Shown here in pieces: positions 29,263 to 37,120 of a DNA stretch of 64,000 nucleotides. The DNA comes from Bacillus sp. SLBN-46 (GTDB lineage: Bacteria > Bacillota > Bacilli > Bacillales > Cytobacillaceae). The stretch spans positions 3,355,001-3,419,000 of the forward strand of contig NZ_JAVIZM010000001.1 in NCBI RefSeq assembly GCF_031453555.1, read 5' to 3'. Position numbers and translations under genes: made by a program. The notes beneath the pieces were generated by a model that worked only from the letters and a program-made list of their open reading frames with translations, had not been told where the DNA came from and made no database searches. The stretch's first letter is position 1, and each line of letters starts with the position of its first letter.

Positions 29263-30027
29263 TTAGCATTTTGGTCCGCCGGCCACATAGATTACCTGTC
29301 CATTAACAAAGGACGATCTTTCGTCTGCAAAGAAGGCTACAGCATTGGCAATATCCGCTGGCTTTCCACTTCTTCCAACTGGAATATTAGCAACGCTTGC
29401 TTGAATAAGATGCTCAAATGGAATTCCAATTCTTGCAGCGGTTTCTTTCGTCATTTCTGTTTCGATAAAGCCTGGTGCTACGGAGTTGGCTGTAATGCCG
29501 TATTTTCCCAATTCAATTGCAAGTGTTTTCGTGAAGCCCTGCAAGCCAGCTTTGGCGGCAGCATAGTTGGCTTGGCCGCGATTACCAAGGGCAGAAGTGG
29601 AAGAAATATTAATGATACGTCCATATTTTTGTTCCACCATATATTTTTGTACGGCACGTGCCGCATTAAATGAGCCTTTTAAATGTACATCCATGACTGT
29701 TTGCCAATCAGAATCTGTCATTTTAAATAATAGATTGTCACGGATGACTCCCGCATTATTTACTAGAACGTCAACCGATCCGAAGGTTTCGTAAACCTCT
29801 TTTACCGCATTTTCTACCTGCTCGGCATCGGTAACGTTTGCCACTTTAGAGTATACTTCATACCCTTTTTCTTTTAATTCACTAGTTGTTTGGCTTAATG
29901 CTTCTTCATTTAGGTCGATAAAGGCTACTTTTGCTCCTTCTTCTGCGAAAAGCTCAACAATCCCTTTTCCAATTCCACGGCTTCCGCCTGTTACAAATGC
30001 TACTTTTCCATCAAATCTACCTGCCAT
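29263..30027 (-). CDS. FabG-like short-chain dehydrogenase/reductase
   Basis: A 254-residue SDR close to 3-oxoacyl-ACP reductases: TGGSRGIGKG, NNAGVIRDNL, ISSTSALGN with the catalytic Ser and NYAAAKAG with Tyr and Lys. In this operon it likely oxidises the 3-hydroxyacyl-CoA formed by the MaoC pair. AGGAGGAG precedes the start. It is separated from the upstream ACAD by a MITE-like repeat. Confidence 0.9.
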   Translation of the reverse strand: MAGRFDGKVAFVTGGSRGIGKGIVELFAEEGAKVAFIDLNEEALSQTTSELKEKGYEVYSKVANVTDAEQVENAVKEVYETFGSVDVLVNNAGVIRDNLLFKMTDSDWQTVMDVHLKGSFNAARAVQKYMVEQKYGRIINISSTSALGNRGQANYAAAKAGLQGFTKTLAIELGKYGITANSVAPGFIETEMTKETAARIGIPFEHLIQASVANIPVGRSGKPADIANAVAFFADERSSFVNGQVIYVAGGPKC

Positions 30028-30049
30028 TTCTACTCCTCCTGATTTCTTT

Positions 30050-30231
30050 TGGCTTTATTAAATTTGTCTGTTGATTTCCACTCCAGGCGCTTCGCTTTCC
30101 GTGGGCGTTTCGGCGAGCCTCCTCGGCGCATGCGCCTGCGGGGTCTCCCCTGAACCGTACTCCCACAGGAGTCTTCGCGCCTTCCGTTCCAATCAACATG
30201 ACGTAAAAAATCAGCAATCTTCTTTAACATA
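30050..30231. repeat. MITE-like repeat, copy 1
   Basis: About 180 bp sharing long blocks with 55961-56140: TTGTCTGTTGATTTCC at the left; GCTTCGCTTTCC and CTGCGGGGTCTCCC in the middle; AGGAGTCTTCGCGCC and CCAATCAACA at the right. TTAAA and TTTAACA ends are inverted relative to each other. It is GC-rich compared with the surroundings and has internal stems. Open frames through it are not genes. It lies between an ACAD gene and an SDR gene of the same strand. Confidence 0.85.
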
Positions 30232-30258
30232 GGCTTCTTTTTAGATAGCGCTTACAAT

Positions 30259-31437
30259 TTAAACGTATTGACCAATCTTTACGTGCCCCTTAATAAGGTT
30301 ACGTGCGATAATCATGCGCTGGATTTCATCGGTACCATCGTAAATTCTCCAAAGCCGAGCTTCCCGGTACCAGCGCTCAATTGGCAATTCTCTTGTGTAG
30401 CCCATCCCGCCATGAATTTGTAGGACACGGTCAACTACTCTATTCCCCATATTCGAGCCGTATAGTTTCGCCATGGAAGCGAGGTGACGGTTATCTTCCC
30501 CTTGGTCTAGCGTAAACGCGGCGTTTAAAACTAACCATCTTGCAGCCTCAAGTTCAACAGCAGAATCCGCGATTTGCCATTGGATAGCTTGTCTTTCTGC
30601 AATTGGTTTGCCAAAGGTAATTCGTTCTTTCGAATAATCAATTGCCATTTGCAATAAACGCTCTGCCGATCCAACTGCTCTTGCACCAACAATCCATCTT
30701 GCAAAACCAATCCATTCAAGTCCCAGATTATAGCCCTTGTGTAATTCACCTAGGATATTTTCCTCAGGAACACGAACATTATCAAATACTAAGCCGGCTG
30801 GACCCCATTCTCCCATCGTATGTATATACTCCGATTTCCAGCCCATATCGCGGTCGGCAATAAAGCAGGTCACACCTTCTCGGCCACGTGTTTCTTGATG
30901 CTTTTCTTTATCTGTAATCGCAATAACCATAACGAAGTCGGCTTCATTACCGCCTGTGATAAATGTTTTCTCACCATTCAATACCCATTCATTTCCATCC
31001 TTGACTGCTGTCATTTTGATATTTTGTGTATCAGATCCCGCCCCAGGTTCAGTCATCGCGAAGCAAGACTTTTTCTCACCATTGATGGTTGGAATTAAAT
31101 ATTTTTGTTTTTGTTCTTCATTTCCATAGTACAGAATATTATCTGCAGAGCCGCCAAACTGAAATGGGACAAAGGTTTTCGAGACTTCCATCAACACGAT
31201 GGCCATCATCATTTGTCCTAAGTCAGCACCGCCGTATTCTTCAGGTGTATTAATGCCCCAGAAGCCTGCTTCCTTTGCCTTTAATTGAAGCTCTTTTAAT
31301 TTTCCTGGCGGGAGGCTTGGTTTACCTTCTCGTTCGTTTCTTAATACGTCGTTTTCAAGTGGAATGAGTTCTTTTTCAACAAATCTTCTAATTGTTTTCT
31401 GCACCATTTTTTGCTCGTCGGTCAAACGTAAATGCAT
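30259..31437 (-). CDS. Acyl-CoA dehydrogenase with Asp at the usual catalytic-Glu position
   Basis: A 392-residue ACAD: EEYGGADLGQMM, FAMTEPGAGSDTQNIK, QIHGGMGYTRELPIERWYREARL and IYDGTDEIQ. In medium- and short-chain enzymes the last motif reads YEGT, where Glu is the base; here it is Asp, as in some ACAD10/11-like enzymes. This could mean a different base or altered substrate. GGAG before the ATG at 31437 is better placed than that for the GTG at 31446. It is first in its operon, directly behind a predicted operator. Confidence 0.87.
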   Translation of the reverse strand: MHLRLTDEQKMVQKTIRRFVEKELIPLENDVLRNEREGKPSLPPGKLKELQLKAKEAGFWGINTPEEYGGADLGQMMMAIVLMEVSKTFVPFQFGGSADNILYYGNEEQKQKYLIPTINGEKKSCFAMTEPGAGSDTQNIKMTAVKDGNEWVLNGEKTFITGGNEADFVMVIAITDKEKHQETRGREGVTCFIADRDMGWKSEYIHTMGEWGPAGLVFDNVRVPEENILGELHKGYNLGLEWIGFARWIVGARAVGSAERLLQMAIDYSKERITFGKPIAERQAIQWQIADSAVELEAARWLVLNAAFTLDQGEDNRHLASMAKLYGSNMGNRVVDRVLQIHGGMGYTRELPIERWYREARLWRIYDGTDEIQRMIIARNLIKGHVKIGQYV

Positions 31438-31506
31438 TTCCTTCACTCCATTCTATTCTTGTATTCTAGTTTTTCTTCTTAGAAAGTATATGATAGGTTA
31501 TCCGAA

Positions 31507-31530
31507 AACATACCTACCGGTTGGTATGTT
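31507..31530. promoter_or_regulatory. Predicted TetR operator (copy 2)
   Basis: A 24-bp palindrome AACATACC-N8-GGTATGTT (centre TACCGGTT) with one mismatched pair, matching the 21580 copy at most positions. A -10-like TATACT lies at 31490-31485 on the minus strand, so the operator covers the -35 region and a bound repressor would exclude polymerase from the 31437 gene. Confidence 0.75.
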
Positions 31531-31587
31531 AATTTTATTTTATTCCGAAATTTCAGATAACACAAGTTAAAAGTGATGAAACTTGTT

Positions 31588-31629
31588 AAAAAAATCCTTC
31601 AGCTCTAATTACGCTGAAGGATTTTTTTA
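31588..31629. terminator. Bidirectional terminator-like hairpin
   Basis: AAAAAATCCTTCAGC against GCTGAAGGATTTTTT with a nine-base loop. It lies just after the 31635-32018 gene on the minus strand and is a strong terminator for it. Confidence 0.88.
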
Positions 31630-31634
31630 ACAAA

Positions 31635-32018
31635 TTATATGTGGTGGACGGCTTTTTTTATTGCCATACGTTCTCTTAATGTAGAGATAGCAATGGAGCT
31701 TGTTAGCCATGATAGCAATCCTATGGTAATACTTAAGAGCCAATTACTAGTGGATTGCAAGGTAAGGAGGACCGTGATTACGCAAATAATCCCGCCCATC
31801 ATTCCATATACAGATCCTCTTGCAATATTGGTTGCTTTCTTTGTACCGGAAGCAATGCCGACCATGATAACAGCTGTTAGCATTACGGCAGGAAAAGCTG
31901 CAAAAATTCCAGCTAGCATCTTCCACGGTGAAATGATTGTAATTAAATAACTTAGTGAAACTGCAGTTCCACCGAGTAGGAATCGAATAAATAAGTCCTG
32001 TTTATTCATATATGTCAC
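31635..32018 (-). CDS. Small four-helix membrane protein (DUF3147-like), paralog 1
   Basis: A 127-residue, very hydrophobic protein with about four membrane segments. FLLGGTAVSLSYLI and GIFAAFPAVMLTAVIMVG match the neighbouring gene, so the two are paralogs. The pattern resembles the DUF3147 family, a loose match from memory. Function is unknown; tandem small paralogs of this kind often form heteromeric membrane assemblies. It starts nine bases after the upstream paralog and ends at a terminator. Confidence 0.7.
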   Translation of the reverse strand: MTYMNKQDLFIRFLLGGTAVSLSYLITIISPWKMLAGIFAAFPAVMLTAVIMVGIASGTKKATNIARGSVYGMMGGIICVITVLLTLQSTSNWLLSITIGLLSWLTSSIAISTLRERMAIKKAVHHI

Positions 32019-32027
32019 CTTTTTCGT

Positions 32028-32414
32028 TTAGTGGGATGTAATAATGACAACTACTAGTGATATAGTGAACCAGAAAGCCATGGATTGAAGGATGCCCCGC
32101 TTCCAGCCTACTTTCGGTAATAGATATCCTGCGATAAGCGCAACTATGATGTTGATTGCCATTCCAAAGATAGCTCCCCTGGATAACATTATTGAATGTG
32201 AAATCAGCTGCCCACCATGAAAATCAAGTCCTATTGTTAATAATGCCGCAAGATACACTGCAGGAAAGGCTGCAAAAATTCCTCCTGCTTTTTCTCCCAA
32301 TTTTTTTGCTACTACTGTACAAGCGACTACTGCTAAACCACCCAAAAGGAATCGTATGAGAAGTGCGCTTATTGATAGATGTGCCATCATTTGTTCGCCT
32401 CTTTTGTTTACCAC
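32028..32414 (-). CDS. Small four-helix membrane protein (DUF3147-like), paralog 2
   Basis: A 128-residue membrane protein: FLLGGLAVVACTVVAKKLG and GGIFAAFPAVYLAALLTIG are shared with the downstream paralog (identical GIFAAFPAV core). Three or four further hydrophobic helices follow. An internal ATG shortly after the start (MAHLSISALL) is an alternative start. Function unknown. Confidence 0.7.
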   Translation of the reverse strand: MVNKRGEQMMAHLSISALLIRFLLGGLAVVACTVVAKKLGEKAGGIFAAFPAVYLAALLTIGLDFHGGQLISHSIMLSRGAIFGMAINIIVALIAGYLLPKVGWKRGILQSMAFWFTISLVVVIITSH

Positions 32415-32550
32415 GCTGTTATTTTAGTTACGTGAATAATCTCACAAACTAATTTACGTATTCATTGTACCTCAATTTTATGACGATACATGTGAACACT
32501 TTATTAATGTTTTTGAAGCGGTTTCATTTGATCTATTTTGTGTTCATCAA

Positions 32551-32810
32551 CGTATGAAAGACAAAACCTTTGGATTCAATTCGAATTTTGTCCTTCATCA
32601 ACCGTATGAAAGACAAAACCTTTGGATTCAAATCGAGTTTTGTCCTTCATCAACCGTATGAAAGACAAAATCTTTGTGTTCAATTCGAATTTTGTCCTTC
32701 ATCAACCGTATGAAAGACAAAAACTTTGTATTCAAATCAAGTTTTGTCCTTCATCAACCGTATGAAAGACAAAAACTTTGTAATCAGATCCCATTTTGTC
32801 CTTCATCCAC
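32551..32810. repeat. Five tandem copies of a 52-bp hairpin repeat
   Basis: Exact 52-base spacing: CGTATGAAAGACAAAA begins at 32551, 32603, 32655, 32707 and 32759. Each unit has ATGAAAGACAAAA and TTTTGTCCTTCAT as imperfect inverted arms around a variable ~20-base centre, so each can fold into a hairpin. 52 is not a multiple of three, and reading frames across it are interrupted or shift. The last copy is the most diverged. The flanks 32415-32550 and 32811-33003 hold no other gene that I can see. Confidence 0.92.
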
Positions 32811-33003
32811 TAAATCAAAGATAGTCCGTCTAATTTTATTTTTAGATAGTTCGTTCTGCTTCATTAGAATAAACCATTCCATCTTTTTTCATGCATCACA
32901 GTTATTTAAATAAGTGAGTAATTTCTGTTCTTTTTACAAATGATAATAATGATGTTCCATAGCGAATATCATCGTTTCAAATCCTATGATGAGGTGATTT
33001 TAG

Positions 33004-33156
33004 ATGAGCTACAGAGATCATTTGGATCCACACTCAGAGCTTTTTCACCACACGTTTACAAGACCAAAGCGCCAGAAATCGCAGGTGAATGGGCAAACAC
33101 AGGTGACGCAAAACACAATCATCTTAAGGAGTAATGCCAAAGCACACCGTTGGTAG
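33004..33156 (+). CDS. YpzG-like small protein
   Basis: A 50-residue reading frame starts MSYRDHLDPHSELFHHTFTR, continues with KSQVNGQTQVTQNTIILRSN and ends in KAHRW. AGGTGA lies six bases before the ATG and a strong terminator follows at 33216. The SQVNG-Q-T core is what I recall of the YpzG family, conserved small proteins of Bacillus with no known function. It is too short for ordinary gene cut-offs; a longer overlapping frame at 32940-33134 lacks a ribosome site and any family resemblance. Confidence 0.7.
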   Translation: MSYRDHLDPHSELFHHTFTRPKRQKSQVNGQTQVTQNTIILRSNAKAHRW

Positions 33157-33215
33157 GTGTAATGGCATCGAAACGAATGATGGGGTGACACAGATCGCCG
33201 CCTCCATTAAGAAGA

Positions 33216-33248
33216 AGGCTGACTCAACACAATGAGTCAGCTTTTTTC
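33216..33248 (+). terminator. Terminator after the YpzG-like gene
   Basis: GCTGACTCA and TGAGTCAGC form a 9-bp stem with a six-base loop, followed by TTTTTT. Confidence 0.88.
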
Positions 33249-33348
33249 TTTTAATATGAAGTGAACGTAAAATTATGATTGAAAATGTATGTATAGAAGG
33301 ATATCATAAAATCTAATTAAATTATTATCTAATGGAGTGGACTAGAGT

Positions 33349-33852
33349 ATGTACGATGCTTTCACAATAAGAGACGCAGAAATAAGGGATTTACCGATTA
33401 TCGTTGACATATACAATTCAACCATCGCTGGGAGAATGGTTACCGCTGACCTTGAGCCAGTAACTGTTGAGAGCCGGACCCCATGGTTTCACGAGCACTC
33501 CCCTTCCTTTCGTCCACTTTGGGTAGTCGAAAGTCAAGGATCAATTTGCGGTTGGGTAAGTTATCAGTCGTTTTATGGCAGACCAGCCTATAATGGAACA
33601 GCTGAAATCAGTATATATATTCATCAGGATTTTCGTGGAAAGAAACTCGGTAAGTTTCTTATACAAAAAGCAATAGATGCTTGCCCAGCCCTTGAAATTA
33701 AGACCTTACTTGGTTTTATCTTTGGCCATAATGAACCCAGCATAAAGCTTTTTAACAGCTTTGGCTTTGAAAAATGGGCACATCTTCCGAAGATTGCAGA
33801 ACTTGACGGCATTGAAAGAGATCTGCTCATACTTGGCAGAAGAATATACTAA
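33349..33852 (+). CDS. GNAT acetyltransferase, phosphinothricin acetyltransferase-like
   Basis: A 167-residue GNAT: IRDAEIRDLPIIVDIYNSTI at the N-terminus, ISIYIHQDFRGKKLGKFLIQKAI (acetyl-CoA loop), and GFIFGHNEPSIKLFNSFGFEKWAHLP. The spacing of these blocks matches the Pat/Bar/MnaT group that acetylates small amine-bearing molecules such as methionine derivatives or phosphinothricin. The true substrate is unknown. It is followed by the YpbS-like gene after 34 bases. Confidence 0.85.
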   Translation: MYDAFTIRDAEIRDLPIIVDIYNSTIAGRMVTADLEPVTVESRTPWFHEHSPSFRPLWVVESQGSICGWVSYQSFYGRPAYNGTAEISIYIHQDFRGKKLGKFLIQKAIDACPALEIKTLLGFIFGHNEPSIKLFNSFGFEKWAHLPKIAELDGIERDLLILGRRIY

Positions 33853-33886
33853 TACTTAAATGAATCAACCATAGGAGATGAAAAAC

Positions 33887-34141
33887 ATGAGCGTACATAA
33901 AGAAATATCAGAACATGTAAACAAGCAAAACCTAAAGATTAATCGATTCCTACTGCTCGACCAGCAAAGAGAGCTTTATATCGAAGAAGCGTTATTTTTA
34001 TGCAAGCAGGGAAAAGAGTTCACAACCGATAAAATTAATGAAATGACAAATCAAATTAATGCTCTGGCAAAGCAAGGGATCATTCCTTTCCGCAAGCTCG
34101 TCACAAAAGAAATGGTCAAAGAATATGCATTAAGGTCTTAA
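33887..34141 (+). CDS. YpbS-like (DUF2533) small protein
   Basis: An 84-residue, charged, helical protein: MSVHKEISEHVNKQNLKINR, then a Glu-rich middle and KQGIIPFRKLVTKEMVKEYA. It fits my memory of the Bacillus YpbS/DUF2533 family, whose function is unknown. No membrane segment or signal peptide is present. GGAG is correctly spaced for the ATG at 33887, not for the one at 33878. A terminator follows. Confidence 0.65.
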   Translation: MSVHKEISEHVNKQNLKINRFLLLDQQRELYIEEALFLCKQGKEFTTDKINEMTNQINALAKQGIIPFRKLVTKEMVKEYALRS

Positions 34142-34168
34142 CACGCATCAATTAAATACCAAAATAAT

Positions 34169-34207
34169 AAAGCAGAGGCTGCATCTAAGTGCTCCTCTGC
34201 TTTTTTC
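34169..34207 (+). terminator. Terminator after the YpbS-like gene
   Basis: AAAGCAGAGG pairs with CCTCTGCTTT around a 17-base loop, followed by a T run. Confidence 0.82.
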
Positions 34208-34292
34208 CAGTATTGCATTATTCCAAAATAAATAATTTTTTAGTACTATATACAATAGATATATATTACTCATTCTAGGAGAACATGTTTCC

Positions 34293-35963
34293 TTGAAAGA
34301 ACTGGAGATTTCCATGCAGAAACAAAAATTAAAACTAGTCCTATTCTATTTCTTAGGTAGTTTAATTTGGATATATGGTTCAAATTATCTTATCGAAACA
34401 TTCGTTCCTACTTCGCTTATTTGGATTATTGAACGATCTAAAGAGGTCCTTTATATACTTATTACTGGAGGCTTCATTTATTTCTTCATTAATAAGACCA
34501 ATGAATTATCCGTCTCACGAGAAGACCAAAAGCGTTTATCCACCTTAATTAACGCGATGGTTGACTTTGTTAATTTTAAGGATGGAGAAGGACGATGGAT
34601 TGAGGCCAATAATTTTGGTTTGCAATTGTTTCAGCTAGAACATGTGGATTATCGTGGCAAAAAGGACTCCGAATTAGCCGAGTATACAGATTTTTATGCA
34701 GATGCCCTCCGGTACTGTGAAATCTCAGATGAGGAAGCATGGAAAAATGGAGAAATTATTCGGATTGAAGAAGTTCTTCCAGTCCCAGACGGAACGACAA
34801 AAACCTTTGATACGATTAAAGTCCCTCTTTTCAATCCAGATGGTAGCAGGCAGGGTCTGGTCATTATTGGGCGTGATATTACCGAGAAAAAGAAAATGGC
34901 TAGAGAACTCTTGGTAAGCCAACAGCAGTATAAATCATTATTTGAATACAGTCCTGATATTGTTTATCTAATGGATTTGAAAGGAAATATTACGAATCTC
35001 AATCCTCACTTCGAGGTCATTACTGGATTTAACAGAGATGATATCATTGGGAAAAATGTAAAATCCTTATTATCGAAGAAGTATCAAAGGCATGTCAATC
35101 AGTTCATTGCCTCTGTTGTCGAAGAGGTTAAACCTGTTATGTACGAATTAAATATACCCCATGCAAATGGAGAGATGATTACGTTACAATGTACATCACT
35201 CCCTATCAATATTGAAGGTGCCATTACTGGTATTATTGGCTATGGACGAGATGTGACTACTTTAAGAAAAACCGAGGAACGCCTTAGAAGAACAGAAAAA
35301 CTTTCTGTCGTTGGTGAACTTTCTGCGAGTGTTGCTCACGAAATTAGGAATCCCCTTACATCCTTAAAGGGTTTTGTGCAGCTTTTACAAATGGAAGATA
35401 AGAAGCATCAATATTACTACCAAATCATGTTAGACGAGCTCGATCGGATTAATCATATTGTAGGAGAGCTTCTTCTCTTAGCAAAACCACAGGTTCTTAA
35501 GTTTACAAACGCAGATATTCATAAACTATTGAAGGATGTTATTTCGTTGCTTAGTACAGAAGCAAGCTTATATAATATCCAAATTAATTCTAATTTTCCG
35601 AAAGAACCTCTTATACTTGAATGTGAACCAAACCAATTAAAGCAATTATTTATAAATATTATTAAAAATGCGATAGAGGCATCCCAACAAGGTAAATCGG
35701 TAACGATTAGTGTCGAGCAAGCAGTAGAGAAGGTTTGTATTACGATTAAGGACAGTGGTTGCGGCATCTCAAAAGAGAGATTAGAAAAACTTGGGGAACC
35801 TTTCTATTCCTCAAAGGAAAAAGGGACTGGATTAGGTTTAACTGTAAGTTATAAAATTGTTCAATCACACAAGGGAACCATTCATTTTGATAGTCAAAAA
35901 AACCTTGGTACAACTGTCAGCATAGTGTTACCAATTAAGCAACATAACTCTAAAAAGAACTAA
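34293..35963 (+). CDS. Membrane-bound PAS sensor histidine kinase (Kin-like)
   Basis: A 556-residue kinase. Two membrane helices (about 15-31 and 48-66) are followed by two PAS domains (about 80-200 and 210-325; the second begins QYKSLFEYSPDIVYLMDLKG), a HisKA domain with His349 in VAHEIRNPLTSLKGF, and an ATPase domain with DSGCGISKE and GTGLGL. No response regulator is next to it. This layout is common in Bacillus sporulation-phosphorelay kinases; membership of that set is inference. The start is TTG after TAGGAG; an ATG at 34314 is an alternative. Confidence 0.9.
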   Translation: MKELEISMQKQKLKLVLFYFLGSLIWIYGSNYLIETFVPTSLIWIIERSKEVLYILITGGFIYFFINKTNELSVSREDQKRLSTLINAMVDFVNFKDGEGRWIEANNFGLQLFQLEHVDYRGKKDSELAEYTDFYADALRYCEISDEEAWKNGEIIRIEEVLPVPDGTTKTFDTIKVPLFNPDGSRQGLVIIGRDITEKKKMARELLVSQQQYKSLFEYSPDIVYLMDLKGNITNLNPHFEVITGFNRDDIIGKNVKSLLSKKYQRHVNQFIASVVEEVKPVMYELNIPHANGEMITLQCTSLPINIEGAITGIIGYGRDVTTLRKTEERLRRTEKLSVVGELSASVAHEIRNPLTSLKGFVQLLQMEDKKHQYYYQIMLDELDRINHIVGELLLLAKPQVLKFTNADIHKLLKDVISLLSTEASLYNIQINSNFPKEPLILECEPNQLKQLFINIIKNAIEASQQGKSVTISVEQAVEKVCITIKDSGCGISKERLEKLGEPFYSSKEKGTGLGLTVSYKIVQSHKGTIHFDSQKNLGTTVSIVLPIKQHNSKKN

Positions 35964-35967
35964 AATA

Positions 35968-35995
35968 AAGACTGCCCAAAAAGGCAGTCTTTTTC
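35968..35995. terminator. Bidirectional terminator between kinase and gerB-type genes
   Basis: AAGACTGCC against GGCAGTCTT with a six-base loop and T run. It is placed between convergent genes. Confidence 0.87.
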
Positions 35996-35996
35996 A

Positions 35997-37097
35997 TTAG
36001 CTTGCTTTCTTTTTCCGATTCCGAAAAAAGGCAACCACCAGTAGCATCGACGGAATTATAATTTGAAATGGCCAATGTAAATAAATTGGTACGATACGAA
36101 GTCCTTCTTTTATGTGCTCCGCATAATTAGATGCAATTGTTACTGAGGAAAATAGAACAAAGGCCCCTAGTGGAACACTGAGGTTTCGGAGTTTATCAAA
36201 TTTGAATATATCTGCTGCTCCCGCAACTCCCGCATAGAAATATAACGTAATCTTAAAGAAACCGCCTACAATTAGATAAAGCATAAAGAACACATCCAGC
36301 CGTTCGATAAATTCAGCTATTCGGATTTTACTAATGGTGGTTAACAGCGGGAAATTTGCTCTCACAAAAAGCTCCGTTCCAAGTGCCGCAATATTAATAA
36401 CCGCTGTTATGGTGATATTAATTCCACTTAATATCATCCCGCCCATACAAACAATCTTTACCTTTTTCGGATCATTAATGTATGGAAGTAACATCGTAAA
36501 TACAACCATTTCACCAAATGGAAATGTGATTGTTTCACCAAGAAACGTCTTTACAATTGGCATAAATCCGTTTTCTAATACGGGCCTTAGATTTTGTAAA
36601 TGAATTAGTCCCGAAAATAAGACAAGTAAAAAGCCGACAACTGCCATTATATATATAATCATAAAGAACAGTTCCCCTACTCTTGCAATAACCTCAAATC
36701 CTTTATGTATAGCGTAAATAATTGTCACAATCATTAAACAATTAATAACAATTAACGGTGTATTTGTATATATAGTTGACGTTAATAATTCTCCAAAGTC
36801 CCGTAACACCCTAGATGCGCAATATAAAAAATAAATAACGTAAAAGAAACCAATCATTCGTCCTATCCATTTTCCGGTTATCTGTTGTACATAGCTCGTA
36901 ATAGGAAGATCTGGATAGTAGAGAAACAAACGATAGTATATTAAGAAAACTCCTAATCCGCCCACTAAACCGAGCAAAATGCTTATCCATGCATCTTGTT
37001 TCGCCTGTGCTCCAAGACCTACAAGTATCGCACTGCCCATCTCAAACAGCACAACAAGCACGAATAATTGTGACGCCTTTATTTTTGCTTTCTCCAC
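35997..37097 (-). CDS. GerB-family spore germination permease
   Basis: A 366-residue membrane protein with ten predicted helices of the amino-acid-transporter-like GerAB/GerKB family, the subunit that in studied receptors binds the germinant. ASQLFVLVVLFEMGSAILVGLG is the typical first helix. A GTG at 37097 seven bases after GGGGG gives the family length; an in-frame upstream codon at 37142 overlaps the gerC gene. It is third in an A-C-B operon. The germinant cannot be predicted. Confidence 0.92.
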   Translation of the reverse strand: MEKAKIKASQLFVLVVLFEMGSAILVGLGAQAKQDAWISILLGLVGGLGVFLIYYRLFLYYPDLPITSYVQQITGKWIGRMIGFFYVIYFLYCASRVLRDFGELLTSTIYTNTPLIVINCLMIVTIIYAIHKGFEVIARVGELFFMIIYIMAVVGFLLVLFSGLIHLQNLRPVLENGFMPIVKTFLGETITFPFGEMVVFTMLLPYINDPKKVKIVCMGGMILSGINITITAVINIAALGTELFVRANFPLLTTISKIRIAEFIERLDVFFMLYLIVGGFFKITLYFYAGVAGAADIFKFDKLRNLSVPLGAFVLFSSVTIASNYAEHIKEGLRIVPIYLHWPFQIIIPSMLLVVAFFRNRKKKAS

Positions 37098-37120
37098 TCC
37101 ATATCCCCCTTTCCAAAGAG

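Noticed and set aside
30017..30230. Two overlapping 66-codon frames
   Set aside because: They are also within the MITE-like repeat and have no ribosome site.
32551..32810. CRISPR array
   Set aside because: Arms and centres form contiguous 52-bp units with no unique spacers and no cas genes nearby.
32674..32913. 79-codon frame over the repeat array
   Set aside because: The 52-bp period is not a multiple of three, so the repeated peptide does not stay in register.
32940..33134. 64-codon frame
   Set aside because: It overlaps the YpzG-like gene in another frame and lacks a ribosome site; the YpzG-like frame is better supported.
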